A program made the position numbers and the translations under genes. This document shows, in pieces, positions 16,562-25,316 of a stretch of DNA of 34,352 bases. The first letter of the stretch is position 1; the number at the start of each line of letters is the position of its first letter. The notes below the pieces were generated by a model. That model saw only the letters and a program-made list of their open reading frames with translations. It had not been told where the DNA came from and ran no database searches. The stretch comes from Bradyrhizobium altum. Lineage in GTDB: Bacteria > Pseudomonadota > Alphaproteobacteria > Rhizobiales > Xanthobacteraceae. The stretch spans positions 1 to 34,352 of the forward strand of contig NZ_JACMYP010000068.1 of the NCBI RefSeq assembly GCF_020889705.1, in the 5' to 3' direction.

Positions 16562-17071
16562 TCAGAAGATTTTCCACCAGTGTCGGCTAGCTTCCTGCTC
16601 AATGCTCACAGCCCGAGCAGTCAATTTTACCAAGATTCTGTTGTCACGATCGGGCTTGATTTCGGCAGTTGAGCGCCACTGGGCATCGTTGCCCGCGCGG
16701 AAGCCTGCGATCACGCCGACATTTCGGGTCTCGATCGGCGTATCGCGCTCGAAGTCGACCTTGTCGCCGGGGGTCAGCTCGACCTCACGCTTGGCCACCA
16801 GATCCGGCCCAAGCCGCTTGGTGTCATCGTCGAACAGCTCGAAAAACTGCGCCTGGGTGAAGGTGGTCGTCGACTTCAGTTCGTAAATGCGCACAACGAC
16901 CGGCGACGGCTTGCCGTGCGCGTTCGGATTGACGAGTTCATCGGCCTCGATGACGAACTTGATGGGCGTCGTCTTAGACGTCTTGTCAGTCGAACAATTA
17001 GTGGCTGCAGCGGCCATCAGCAACGCACCGCCAACGACGGACAAACAACGGACTGTGTTCGGCGACGCCAT
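16562..17071 (-). CDS. tssJ: TssJ outer-membrane lipoprotein of the T6SS
   Basis: TssJ is a small beta-sandwich lipoprotein that holds the TssM periplasmic end at the outer membrane. The 169-residue protein has a signal peptide (residues 1-25, hydrophobic VVGGALLMAAAA) before Cys26. The lipobox reads ATNC, with Asn at -1 where Gly, Ala or Ser is usual, so lipid processing is probable but the motif is atypical. The mature part has the family pattern SPVVVRIYELKSTTTFTQAQ, FFELFDDD and VGVIAGFRAGNDAQWR. Its ATG overlaps the fha stop by one base (TAATG). Confidence 0.88.
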   Translation of the reverse strand: MASPNTVRCLSVVGGALLMAAAATNCSTDKTSKTTPIKFVIEADELVNPNAHGKPSPVVVRIYELKSTTTFTQAQFFELFDDDTKRLGPDLVAKREVELTPGDKVDFERDTPIETRNVGVIAGFRAGNDAQWRSTAEIKPDRDNRILVKLTARAVSIEQEASRHWWKIF

Positions 17072-18795
17072 TACGCCGTCTTTCCTTCATTCCGGCCGGG
17101 TTCTGAGCGTTGCGTTTCGTAGCTTCGGGCAAATTCTTCTGCGATATAGGAGCGCGCCGTTCGATCAATGTCACCGACCATCGATGCGTGCAGCTCCACA
17201 AATCTGTCCCACAACTTCGCCTTATTGAGGCGAGCGCCGAAAAGCCCGCTGATTGCACCGTCGCTCTCGATACGCTGGGGGCTCATGTGCGTGAGCACAT
17301 TGCTGACCGCGCCTCTCATTGCCGCCATTGCCGCGACCTCATGGGCTTTGATGTCCTCGAATCCTGCGCGCACCGACCGGGAGAGCAACCGGAATCCGCG
17401 ATCCTTTGCGAGCACCTCGCGGAGGACATGACTGCTGTTGGTGAACTGTACTGCGTTGTCATTCCCGGCACGTGTCTGCGCCGGCCCGATTTGGCACTCA
17501 TTTTTGAGCATAGCCCACGCCGCCAGTATCGAATGCAGCCCGTTCGTCATCTCGGCGACCGCATGGCCGAGTTCGGCAAAGAACTCTCGACGCTGTGCTG
17601 GCGGCACAAGATCCGGATTGCAGCCCAGCGCATTCCAGAACGCCTGCAGTTCGTCTGTGTCGGATGGAGCGTTCGCAGGCAACGGCGGAGCACCGCTCCT
17701 TGTCGCGGTTCTTGTCTCAGGAGCGCCGACCACTCGCGGCGCAGCAGTTTCCTTCAGTCTCAGCAGCAGCCGATCGAGCTCCCGCTCATCGGGCGTCGGC
17801 GACCCTGAACCAGAATTCCGCAATTTCCCGAGGTGATTCGTCGCAGAAGAGGCGGTCGGCTTAGGCGCGATCCGGAGCGCTTCGTTCGGCTCATTGAGGC
17901 GCGCTTTAGCTCGCTGCGACGACACCGATGGCATGCGGCGCGAGACCGGTCCCGGCAACAGATCGCCAAGATCGAGATCCTCAGGGATGATGGGCGCAGG
18001 ATGGCCATTCGACAGTACACTCCTGCCATTGGAGGGGGCAGAGGGCAGCGGTTTGGATGGCTCGATAAATGGCGTGTCGACCGATGACAACGGAATTGAT
18101 CCGACATTTGCCGAAGGCGCGTGCGAGGACGGCCTCTGGGTCGTGGCAGCGCTCGACGGTCGCCGAGGAAGATCCGCTAGTGTCGGATCCACAGCCTCGA
18201 TGTCGCTGCTGAGCGGCTTGTCTCCGGGCAAGGATGGCGGATGAGGTGCCTGCGGCTCGCATTGTGCCGCTGAATAGAAGATCGGGCGCGGCCCAGTCAC
18301 CACTGAGAAATCGGGAGGAAGGTGCGCATCGCTTACCGACGGTGCGGCAGTCGGAACGGTTGCAGTTGCGGGCTCTTGGGTGAGTGTAGGAGACGGCAAC
18401 CTCGGCGTCGTACGGCCGACACACACCGCTTTCGACCCCGTCAAGCCTAGCCGTTGACGTTCCTCGACAGGATCGTCCTCGATCATGACCGAGAGGACGT
18501 AATTCGCCAAATATAGCGTATCGCCATCAGCTAGCGGCGTGGTATTGCCGCGTCCCAGCGGGGCGTCCACCGTGTTGATGTAGACACCATTGGTGCTTGT
18601 ATCGGTGATCGTGAAACCGATGCCATTGAATGCAATCAACGCGTGGTGTCCTGACAGCGTGTTGGTTGGATCTGGAAGCCGCCAGTAGCAACCGCGCCCG
18701 CGACCGATGGAGCCCCCTTCAGGTCCAAACGCCTGCCTTGCGTAGCGGCCCAAGGGCTCGGCGTTCTCTCCGAGGACTCCGAGTGTCAGATGCAT
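17071..18795 (-). CDS. fha: FHA-domain T6SS regulator (TagH/ImpI/Fha)
   Basis: The protein binds phosphothreonine and relays PpkA signalling to the T6SS. Of its 574 residues, about 25-110 form the FHA domain with GSIGRGRGCYWRLPDP, LSGHHALI and DTSTNGVYIN. Residues about 110-380 are a low-complexity Pro/Ser/Ala linker. About 390-560 is the conserved C-terminal domain of T6SS FHA proteins (VPPAQRREFFAELGHAVAEM, LLSRSVRAGFEDIKAHEVAA, LFGARLNKAKLWDRFVELHA). It is the first gene of the unit, about 280 bases downstream of a predicted NifA/sigma-54 start. The ATG follows a GAAGG. Confidence 0.92.
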   Translation of the reverse strand: MHLTLGVLGENAEPLGRYARQAFGPEGGSIGRGRGCYWRLPDPTNTLSGHHALIAFNGIGFTITDTSTNGVYINTVDAPLGRGNTTPLADGDTLYLANYVLSVMIEDDPVEERQRLGLTGSKAVCVGRTTPRLPSPTLTQEPATATVPTAAPSVSDAHLPPDFSVVTGPRPIFYSAAQCEPQAPHPPSLPGDKPLSSDIEAVDPTLADLPRRPSSAATTQRPSSHAPSANVGSIPLSSVDTPFIEPSKPLPSAPSNGRSVLSNGHPAPIIPEDLDLGDLLPGPVSRRMPSVSSQRAKARLNEPNEALRIAPKPTASSATNHLGKLRNSGSGSPTPDERELDRLLLRLKETAAPRVVGAPETRTATRSGAPPLPANAPSDTDELQAFWNALGCNPDLVPPAQRREFFAELGHAVAEMTNGLHSILAAWAMLKNECQIGPAQTRAGNDNAVQFTNSSHVLREVLAKDRGFRLLSRSVRAGFEDIKAHEVAAMAAMRGAVSNVLTHMSPQRIESDGAISGLFGARLNKAKLWDRFVELHASMVGDIDRTARSYIAEEFARSYETQRSEPGRNEGKTA

Positions 18796-19087
18796 CCCGC
18801 ACCTTCAGGCTTGCTCGCCGGCACAAGTGGTCATCCGAGCGTCCCATTGAAATTGCCGTGGCGGCAGCATTGCTTTCGACTGAACAGCATTGTTGCTGGG
18901 CCGATCGATTGTCTCATGCGCCGGTTGCGCAAGGCGAAAAGGATGGTCTCTTCGTTCGCTCAGCTGCATCGGAGACCGCGCGGGCTTTCTCTCTCAGAAA
19001 CAAGGCATGCGAACTCAAGCAAAGGAGCGCATCGGTCGTCTTACGCATCTACGTGCACTCCGCCAATTAATGTTGCCAGATTTCGAT

Positions 19088-19104
19088 AGCAACGGTCGTG
19101 CCAA
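19088..19104 (-). promoter_or_regulatory. Sigma-54 (RpoN) promoter for the fha-tssJKLM-ppkA unit
   Basis: On the minus strand the sequence is TTGGCACGACCGTTGCT, a full match to the RpoN consensus TTGGCACG-N4-TTGCT with correct GG-GC spacing. The predicted start is near 19077, giving a leader of about 280 bases before fha. No other sigma factor motif is needed to explain it. Confidence 0.82.
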
Positions 19105-19168
19105 CGGCACCTCCAACCTAAGCCACTGATTGAACATTAAGAATTTTTGGTCCGGCGAATGACGCCGT

Positions 19169-19214
19169 TGTTCTCAAACTGACAGAGGCTCGTGCAGTCG
19201 TCAGACACCGGACA
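19169..19214 (-). promoter_or_regulatory. NifA-type upstream activating sites before fha
   Basis: Positions 19169-19184 read TGTTCTCAAACTGACA, a perfect TGT-N10-ACA centred about 100 bases above the predicted start. Positions 19199-19214 read CGTCAGACACCGGACA, the same motif with one changed base, centred about 129 bases above. The spacing matches the vgrG promoter almost exactly. An AT-rich stretch near 19137-19150 lies between the sites and the promoter, where a DNA-bending protein could act. Confidence 0.72.
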
Positions 19215-19427
19215 AGGTGAACCCTCAGACGACTTTTTTGACTACACCGGCCCACTGTTGTCTAGCTATCCTTGACCAAACGAACAGCGGCAGCTTGTCG
19301 AGCCAATATGGCGTCGACTTGGGCCGCCCCAGAGATGCGTCGCCGCTTGCGGCAGGCAGTGTATTCGACGACCCGGCAGTGCTTGCGTCTTGAAACGAGC
19401 GGGCAGAAGTCTGGTGTCCCCGGCAAG

Positions 19428-19734
19428 TTATTGCAGACGCGATGCGGCACCGAATTCTGCCCCGGAGCTCGCACATTGGAGTTCGACATCGACGGCATCG
19501 ACATAGGAGACCTTCTTTTCCGCGGGCAGATTTAGTTTGTCGCCATCCAAAAAGAATGCAGATGCGGTGCGAGTGTAGAGCCCGGTCGGCTTCTGCTTCA
19601 CGAGGTCTGCGTTCTCGTCCTCTTTCTCGGCGGCGGCTTCTGGACTTACATGTCGCCAATCGGATACGAAAGCAGGAGGAGGTGTCTTCGCTCGGACGTT
19701 CGCAGCGGAGGGCCTTGCGGTCCAGAGGGGGTGT
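19428..19734 (-). pseudogene. Decayed reading frame after the protease gene, possibly its partner
   Basis: Directly after the papain-like gene a different minus-strand frame reads like protein (PPPAFVSDWRHVSPEAAAEK, TGLYTRTASAFFLDGDKLNL, KKVSYVDAVDVELQC) and stops at 19428. From about 19430 down to 19262 another frame takes over (VCNNLPGTPDFCPL, ISGAAQVDAILARQAAAVRL), suggesting a frameshift. There is no clear start except a GTG at 19601. The position suits an immunity or accessory gene for the upstream effector, now broken. The family is not recognised. Confidence 0.3.
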
Positions 19735-20247
19735 TCACAGCCAATCGCGATTCTTGACGAAAAGGTCGTCGAACAAAAGATTATAGAAGTAGATCACTCC
19801 ACGCGCTGGGTAAGACGGATCATTGTAGCACAACATGTCTTCTATCAGACCAGTCAACACTATTATATGCCCGTGCCATAGTGTTTCGTTCCCGGAGATT
19901 GACGGCAAACGCAGCGCAGCCCAGATTGGCCCTCGTCCGACCAACGTTTCTGCAATAAAATCACGTGTAAATCCGTCATCTGGCTGCTTGAGCCTCTCTA
20001 ATCCTTCGATGCGCGCCAACCAGTCAAACTGGTAGCCGTTGATGCCTACGTCAGCCCGCCAAGCGGAAGGTAGACCCAGCCGAGGCCCTGGGCGAAAGCA
20101 GTACGACAGCATACAAGCGCAAGCATACCAACAATTGTATTTCCCATGCGGTTGAACATTTCCGGCATAGTCTCGTCGCATATTCAATTGGCCGTCATAG
20201 CCATGTTGTTGGCCGACAAGCGGGACATCCAGCACTACGTTTAGCAC
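19735..20247 (-). CDS. Papain-like cysteine protease, candidate T6SS effector
   Basis: The 170-residue protein has the elements of a small papain-fold (AvrRpt2/C39-like) peptidase: Gln32 as likely oxyanion residue, catalytic Cys39 in YNCWYACACMLSY, His127 in GHIIVLTG, and Asp143 in YNDP. Between them, GRGPIWAALRLP matches the strand that in this fold precedes the His. There is no signal peptide or membrane segment. The GTG start has a GGGAG about ten bases upstream. It follows tssG on the same strand after a 437-base gap and closes the tssABCEFG unit, where cargo genes are often found. Target (host protein, bacterial protein or peptide cross-bridge) cannot be told from sequence. Other Cys residues (43, 45, 50) near the active site are unusual. 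Confidence 0.7.
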   Translation of the reverse strand: MLNVVLDVPLVGQQHGYDGQLNMRRDYAGNVQPHGKYNCWYACACMLSYCFRPGPRLGLPSAWRADVGINGYQFDWLARIEGLERLKQPDDGFTRDFIAETLVGRGPIWAALRLPSISGNETLWHGHIIVLTGLIEDMLCYNDPSYPARGVIYFYNLLFDDLFVKNRDWL

Positions 20248-20684
20248 CCTACAGCTCTCCCAAATTTACCAGCGAGCTGGGCAAATAGCGTGCCGAACGG
20301 CTTTAGCTCCAACCGCCGGTGGCCATGTCTACGCACACACTTGGCGCGAACGAGATGGCTCTCTTGGTCCCGGCGCGCACCGGCTCGTGGCTCGGATGGA
20401 TGCGTAACATGATCTTCGCGACCTCGCGCCGGTCCGCGCTCTCTGCATCCGCATCCAAGAGGCGCATGCAGGTGAGGGCGTGCTAGCGGTCGTGAGGAGT
20501 CGACTCGGTGCGCTGGCATAGCAGCCTCTCGGTCATGGAAGCCATTGGACCGCAGCCGGTACGCTATGGCAACGTCTAACCAGGTTGACCGCGACTCGGG
20601 GCCCGTGATCCGTGACGCGCCATGATAGTCCGGTGTCCCGTCATCGCGGGTGATCTTCACCACACGCGAACAACTCGAAAACGA
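20248..20684 (-). other. Gap between tssG and the protease gene with a possible remnant
   Basis: No intact gene is recognised. On the minus strand a 54-codon frame at 20467-20303 reads like protein (LLDADAESADRREVAKIMLR, then IHPSHEPVRAGTKRA), and a second frame from 20663 starts MVKITRDDGTPDYHGASRIT. The two are in different frames and could be parts of one broken gene. I cannot assign a family. Confidence 0.3.
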
Positions 20685-21671
20685 TTACAATAGAACAAGG
20701 CTTCCGGTTTCCTTGGGCGGATCGATCCACGTCGTCCAGCCTAATTCTCCTTCGCCCAGAGTCCATTCCGGTGTCTGCCCGAGCGCTAATTCTAGCTGGA
20801 GATCCCATGCCAAGGGCTCGCGCAGAATAACGCTAATGAGACGGCAAAGGATGGCATGGCTCTCGCAACCGGGCAGCAGTGACCGAAACTGCTGCTGGTT
20901 GAGCGGGCCGAGGCAAAGCCGAAATTTGCCTACGATGTCCGGCATGGTTTCACCGGCAAGGGTATCAACGCCGAGCTCAAGACCAGGCCGGCCAAGGCGC
21001 CACTGCGCCTGCTGTGGAATGTCGATCTCGCGCCAGATGAATTCCTCGACCCGGGCTGAAATGTGGAGATGGCTGGAAATCAAGCCGGCCACAAGCTTGG
21101 CGGACCGGCCGCACAAGGCAAGGACGCCGGCATGCGGCAGCAGCCGCGCCCGCCATTCCCGTTCGTTTGCGGTGTCTTCCCCGGGCACGAGTCCAAAGAG
21201 CGTGCCAATCAGCACCGAGATCGCGTCGGTTGCGCCCTCCTCGAACCGCAAATGGTGACGGTAGTACCGCCAGATCCGCAGCAGTAGGCTGATCAGACGG
21301 TGATTAAAAAAATCAAAAAAATCGCCGAGCGATCCCATGCCGTCTGCATGCATGACCCGTTCGGCGTAGAAGGGCGGCAGCGGCGAGGAGGGACCATGCA
21401 GCCCGAGGAAGTTGACGTTGACCTCCACACGCTCGCCGGCGGCCTTGGCCTGTCTGATTCCCGCGATCTCTTCGGCAGGAAAGCCAAGCGTCGGCGCCGC
21501 ACGGAAGCGCACGGCCTCCCGCGCGGGATCGTCGGTGGATCCGATCGGGGGAGCGTCGCTGAAGCGCCGCTCGAGATGCGCAACGAGCGAGAAGAACCCG
21601 AATGCCGAAAGCTCATCGCGTTCGTCGGGCGCCGTCAGAGTGCCGTGATCGATCCGCTTCTCGCTGGCCAT
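20685..21671 (-). CDS. tssG: TssG baseplate protein of the T6SS
   Basis: TssG pairs with two TssF molecules to form the baseplate wedge. The 328-residue length and pattern fit the family: an N-terminal FGFFSLVAHLERRF, FRAAPTLGFPAEEI, NFLGLHGPSSPLPPFYAERV, FFDFFNHRLISLLLRIWRYY and a C-terminal LDTLAGE-type region. Its start lies inside the tssF 3' end (37-base overlap), a usual arrangement. The Ala-rich N-terminus shows no targeting signal; the protein is cytoplasmic. Confidence 0.92.
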   Translation of the reverse strand: MASEKRIDHGTLTAPDERDELSAFGFFSLVAHLERRFSDAPPIGSTDDPAREAVRFRAAPTLGFPAEEIAGIRQAKAAGERVEVNVNFLGLHGPSSPLPPFYAERVMHADGMGSLGDFFDFFNHRLISLLLRIWRYYRHHLRFEEGATDAISVLIGTLFGLVPGEDTANEREWRARLLPHAGVLALCGRSAKLVAGLISSHLHISARVEEFIWREIDIPQQAQWRLGRPGLELGVDTLAGETMPDIVGKFRLCLGPLNQQQFRSLLPGCESHAILCRLISVILREPLAWDLQLELALGQTPEWTLGEGELGWTTWIDPPKETGSLVLL

Positions 21672-23383
21672 AGGTAGTGTGCGTTGCTTTCCGTGCCGCG
21701 AACCGAAAACCGATGCAGCATATTGACGCCGGCAAACGTCGCGAAGAAGGCGTCGAGCACCGATCCAAACAGGAACAATTCGCTCTCACCACCGATCTTG
21801 CTGTCGATCACGGCCAATTCGATATTTCGCATTCGGACCGGGGCGCCACGCACCACGTGATCGGTGTCCGTGGTCGCGAACTGATCGAGGCCTTCGAGCA
21901 ACAACTCCAGGCGGCGACGCGCCTGAACGTCATAGACTGCACGGAACTCGTAGCTGGCAAGGACGGTCCGCAATGTACCTATGTTGGCCATGACGCCGTA
22001 ATTGCGCGCCAGATTGGCCGTCAACCGCCGCAATAAACCATCATTGACCGGTGGCGGCACTTCTGTAACGACCGCTGTGATATTAGAGAAGGTGACGGAG
22101 CGAGGCGTGTCAGAGGTCGGCAGATCCACGCTACCGACAGGCAACCGGTCGGCAATGGGTCCGTTGGAGCAGGTCAATAGCAGGGATACGACGTCGATCG
22201 GCGGATGTTGGCCGATGTCGAGCCGGTCAACGAAAGTCACGTAGTGATCGACGCCCCGGCCGACCACCGCAGGCCGGATACGCTCGCGAAAGTAGGCGCG
22301 GTTGCGCTCCGCGCCCGGCAGATCGTGGCGCAACAGGTCGAATGGCTCGAACTCGATGCGTTCGGGACGGCCTTGCACATAGCCGGTCACACCATCGACG
22401 GACCGGATGGAAAAGTTCGGCCCTCCCGAGGCAAGTACGCGGTATTCGGTCTTGGTCCGATTCAGCCGAATTGGCGAGGCCTCGTGGCTGAAGACATTGA
22501 TTGCCGGCGTGCAGTTCAAGCAAATCTGTCCTTTGCCGACGCGCAACTGGGCAGGGAACGGGCGCCGAAACTCGAAGGTGAGCCTGCACTCAGTCTCCGT
22601 GTGGGCTGCGAGCGGCTCGAGACCAGACAAATCGACGTAGAGAAATTTCGAAGGATAACAGAGATACTCCTGAATGATCCGGAATCCTGCGAAGGCGTTG
22701 CGCGGCCAAGGCAGAACCGCCTCGTCATCATTGAAGCCGACTGGCGCGATCTGCGCTGAGCCGATTGCGGCCACCTGTCGATCCGCCACGGTAACAGTTC
22801 CCGCCGAGGCGTGACGGCACAGCCAGGCCAATAGGCAGCGCCCCACTTGCGGCTCCCGCTCGGTCGAGAAGAAGAGGCGAAGCCGACCATTCTTAAGACA
22901 TGACAGGTTTTGCTGGCCGGTTGCTTTGATACGCAGGATTAGCCGGGCCGCACTCGTCCGGTTCTCCAGCTGAACGTCATTGATCTCCAGCGGCAGCACC
23001 TCGATTGCGTAGCAGGTGACGAACGTGCAGTTCGTTCCGTCGATCGGCCGCGAGCGGACGCTGGTCCCGGCCGGCAGGTTCAGGCTCGCGGCGCTCGCCG
23101 ATGATTTCAAGGCAAAAGACAGGGTCGTGATGGGCGGCAGGGCTTGAAGATATTGCGGCCATACCATCCGCAACAGGCCGTGGACGAATTCGGGAAATTC
23201 GTCGTCGAGCTTTTGGCGCAGCCGCGCGACAAGGAAGGCGAAGCCTTCGAGCAGCCGCTCGACGTCGGGATCGGTGGCATCCTGCCCGAGAAAGGGCGCA
23301 AGCTTCGGATTGGCCAACGCGAAGTCAGCGCCGAGCTCGCGCAAATAGGACAGCTCGTCCTCGTAATAGGGATTGACGGCCAC
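21635..23383 (-). CDS. tssF: TssF baseplate protein of the T6SS
   Basis: TssF is the largest wedge component. The 582 residues open with the family signature NPYYEDELSYLRELGADFAL, then DPDVERLLEGFAFLVARLRQ and LLRMVWPQYLQALPP. The C-terminal part has LFLFGSVLDAFFATFAGVN and MLHRFSVRG. The assigned GTG at 23383 abuts a GGAGG with no spacer, so the true initiation codon is uncertain by a few residues. It follows tssE by five bases. Confidence 0.93.
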   Translation of the reverse strand: MAVNPYYEDELSYLRELGADFALANPKLAPFLGQDATDPDVERLLEGFAFLVARLRQKLDDEFPEFVHGLLRMVWPQYLQALPPITTLSFALKSSASAASLNLPAGTSVRSRPIDGTNCTFVTCYAIEVLPLEINDVQLENRTSAARLILRIKATGQQNLSCLKNGRLRLFFSTEREPQVGRCLLAWLCRHASAGTVTVADRQVAAIGSAQIAPVGFNDDEAVLPWPRNAFAGFRIIQEYLCYPSKFLYVDLSGLEPLAAHTETECRLTFEFRRPFPAQLRVGKGQICLNCTPAINVFSHEASPIRLNRTKTEYRVLASGGPNFSIRSVDGVTGYVQGRPERIEFEPFDLLRHDLPGAERNRAYFRERIRPAVVGRGVDHYVTFVDRLDIGQHPPIDVVSLLLTCSNGPIADRLPVGSVDLPTSDTPRSVTFSNITAVVTEVPPPVNDGLLRRLTANLARNYGVMANIGTLRTVLASYEFRAVYDVQARRRLELLLEGLDQFATTDTDHVVRGAPVRMRNIELAVIDSKIGGESELFLFGSVLDAFFATFAGVNMLHRFSVRGTESNAHYLWPARSGSITAL

Positions 23384-23388
23384 CTCCT

Positions 23389-23784
23389 TCAGCCCCTCAC
23401 CCGAACGTGCCTCTCGAAGATCGCATCGAAGGAAATTGGCTCCATTTGAGCTTTATAATCAACCGTCGCATTGACGTGGAAGCTCAGCTGCAGCGGATTT
23501 TCGGGATCGGCATGAAAGCGGATCGACACATTCCTTAAACGCGGCTCAAATGTCTCGATCTGCTGCTTGAGCGAGTGGGCGAGCGCGCGCACTGCGTCGG
23601 CTCCCTGCCCGACCGCCTCGTTAAGGTCGGGCATGCCGAGGTCCGGCCGTGTTTCGCAGCAGCCCTGGCGCGAGTTCAGAACCCGACGTAAGTTTTCCAG
23701 AACGCTTGCCCGGAAACGGTCGAACGACACCCGGCGGGTCGCGGCTCCGTCCTCCAAGCGCTCCATAAGGCTGCGGTCGAACAT
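23389..23784 (-). CDS. tssE: TssE baseplate protein (gp25-like) of the T6SS
   Basis: TssE resembles phage T4 gp25 and helps start sheath polymerisation. The 131-residue protein has SVLENLRRVLNSRQGCCETR, PDLGMPDLNEAV and the C-terminal FEPRLRNVSIRF of the GpW/gp25 domain. The EPR motif is intact. It starts just after tssC (12 bases) and runs almost into tssF. Confidence 0.92.
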   Translation of the reverse strand: MFDRSLMERLEDGAATRRVSFDRFRASVLENLRRVLNSRQGCCETRPDLGMPDLNEAVGQGADAVRALAHSLKQQIETFEPRLRNVSIRFHADPENPLQLSFHVNATVDYKAQMEPISFDAIFERHVRVRG

Positions 23785-23796
23785 CGACTACCACCA

Positions 23797-25281
23797 CTAT
23801 TGCTTGTCGAGCTTACCCTTGAGCGTCAAAGCAAAATCCGCGCCCATGTACTTCAAATGTGGAACGACGGCGATGCCGACGCGATACCAGCCCGGTTCAC
23901 CTTCGACGTCCTCGACGATGATCTCCGCCTTTCGCAAAGGCCGCCGCGAGCGCACCTCTGCCGACGGATTCTCCTGATCGGCGACATACTGGCGGATCCA
24001 GTTGTTCAGCTCGCCTTGCAGCTCTTGGCTGCTCTTCCAGGAGCCGATGTTCTCGCGTTGCAGCACTTTGATGTAGTGCGCGAAACGATTGATGATGAAC
24101 ATATAGGGCAGCTGGCTGCCCAGCTTGTAGTTGAGTTCGGCCGCCTTGCCTTCCTGGGTGGTCCCGAAATATTTCGGCTTCTGCACGGAATTAGCCGAGA
24201 AGAAAGCGGCATTGTCAGCCCCCTTGCGCATGGTCAGCGCGATGAAGCCCTGCTCGGCTAGTTCGAACTCGCGCCGGTCCGAGATGAGCACCTCAGTCGG
24301 CACCTTGGTCTGCAATTGTCCCATTGCCTCATAGGTATGCAGATTGAGGTCCTCAACCGCGCCGCCAGACTGGGGGCCGATGATGTTCGGGCACCAGCGA
24401 TACTTGGCGAAGCTTTCGGTTAAGCGCGTCGCAAACGCGAAAGCAGCGTTGCCCCAGAGGTAATTGTCGGTTTCGCCGTCTGAGGCCTCCTGGTAATTAA
24501 AAGTCTTCACCGGAACGGTCTCTGGACCATAGGGCAACCGCAGCAAGAAGCGCGGCAGCGTCAGGCCGAAATAGCGCGCGTCCTCGCTTTCGCGGAACGA
24601 TATCCACTTGGCGTATTTTGGTCCCTCGAACACCGATTGCAGGTCCTTCAGACCTGCGATCTCCTCATGACGTTCGACGCCGAACATGTCGGGTGCAGCA
24701 GAAGCGATGACTGGTGCATGCGAGATGGCGGCCACCGCGCTCATGTACCGCATCAGCTTAACATCCTGGCTGCCACTGCCAAACTCGTAGGCCGATATCA
24801 TGGCCGCGACGGGCTGGCCGCCGAACTGCCCATATTCTGCGGTGTAGACGTGCTTGTACAGCCCGGACTTGACGATCTCCGGGCTGTCCTCGAAGTCGGT
24901 GAGCAGTTCATCCTTGCTGACGCTGAGGATTTCTATCTTGATGTTCTGACGGAAATCGGTGCGGTCGACCATGAACTTGAGCCCGCGCCAGGCCGACTCG
25001 AGCCGTTGGAACTGGTCCGTGTGCAGCACCTCGTCGAGCTGAGCCGAGATTTTGCGATCGATCTCCGCGATCATCTGATCGACGAGCGCGTTGTTGACCT
25101 GCGCATCGGCGCGGCCTGGTTCCATGAGCTCGGCGAGGAAAGCTGCAACGCCCCGGCGAGCAAGGTCGTAACCCTCGTCGCGCGGGCTCATCCTGGTCTC
25201 AAGAAGGACCTGATCCAGCAGCGAAAGCTCAATGGCCCCTGTGCCGAGTTCGGCCGGTTGCTGCGCACTTGTGTCGGTCAT
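23797..25281 (-). CDS. tssC: TssC contractile sheath large subunit of the T6SS
   Basis: TssC with TssB forms the contractile sheath around Hcp. Family motifs are clear: LVDQMIAEIDRKISAQLDEV, HTDQFQRLESAWRGLKFMVD, FGQ-type YGQFGGQPVAAMISAYEFG, YLWGNAAFAFATRLTESFAK, and the C-terminal FINRFAHYIKV-like region followed by LNNWIRQYV. The frame is open to 25320, but the ATG at 25281 (MTDTSAQQ) has AGGAGG nine bases upstream, so I use it (494 residues). The longer form would overlap tssB. Confidence 0.95.
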   Translation of the reverse strand: MTDTSAQQPAELGTGAIELSLLDQVLLETRMSPRDEGYDLARRGVAAFLAELMEPGRADAQVNNALVDQMIAEIDRKISAQLDEVLHTDQFQRLESAWRGLKFMVDRTDFRQNIKIEILSVSKDELLTDFEDSPEIVKSGLYKHVYTAEYGQFGGQPVAAMISAYEFGSGSQDVKLMRYMSAVAAISHAPVIASAAPDMFGVERHEEIAGLKDLQSVFEGPKYAKWISFRESEDARYFGLTLPRFLLRLPYGPETVPVKTFNYQEASDGETDNYLWGNAAFAFATRLTESFAKYRWCPNIIGPQSGGAVEDLNLHTYEAMGQLQTKVPTEVLISDRREFELAEQGFIALTMRKGADNAAFFSANSVQKPKYFGTTQEGKAAELNYKLGSQLPYMFIINRFAHYIKVLQRENIGSWKSSQELQGELNNWIRQYVADQENPSAEVRSRRPLRKAEIIVEDVEGEPGWYRVGIAVVPHLKYMGADFALTLKGKLDKQ

Positions 25282-25316
25282 AGCGCCATCCCTCCTCACG
25301 GCAGCCGTTGATCCGC

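Larger units (their letters stand above)
18880..19225. repeat. Copy 2 of the duplicated promoter-leader block
   Basis: This block is homologous to 6345-6660. The NifA sites, the sigma-54 element and parts of the leader are conserved between the two. The leader can encode a 44-residue peptide on the minus strand (starting MRKTTDALLCLSSHALF), but the other copy does not preserve that frame cleanly, so I do not call it a gene. Confidence 0.6.

Noticed and set aside
18880..19077. 44-residue leader peptide in the fha transcript
   Set aside because: The frame is not preserved in the duplicated leader before vgrG, so coding selection is not supported.
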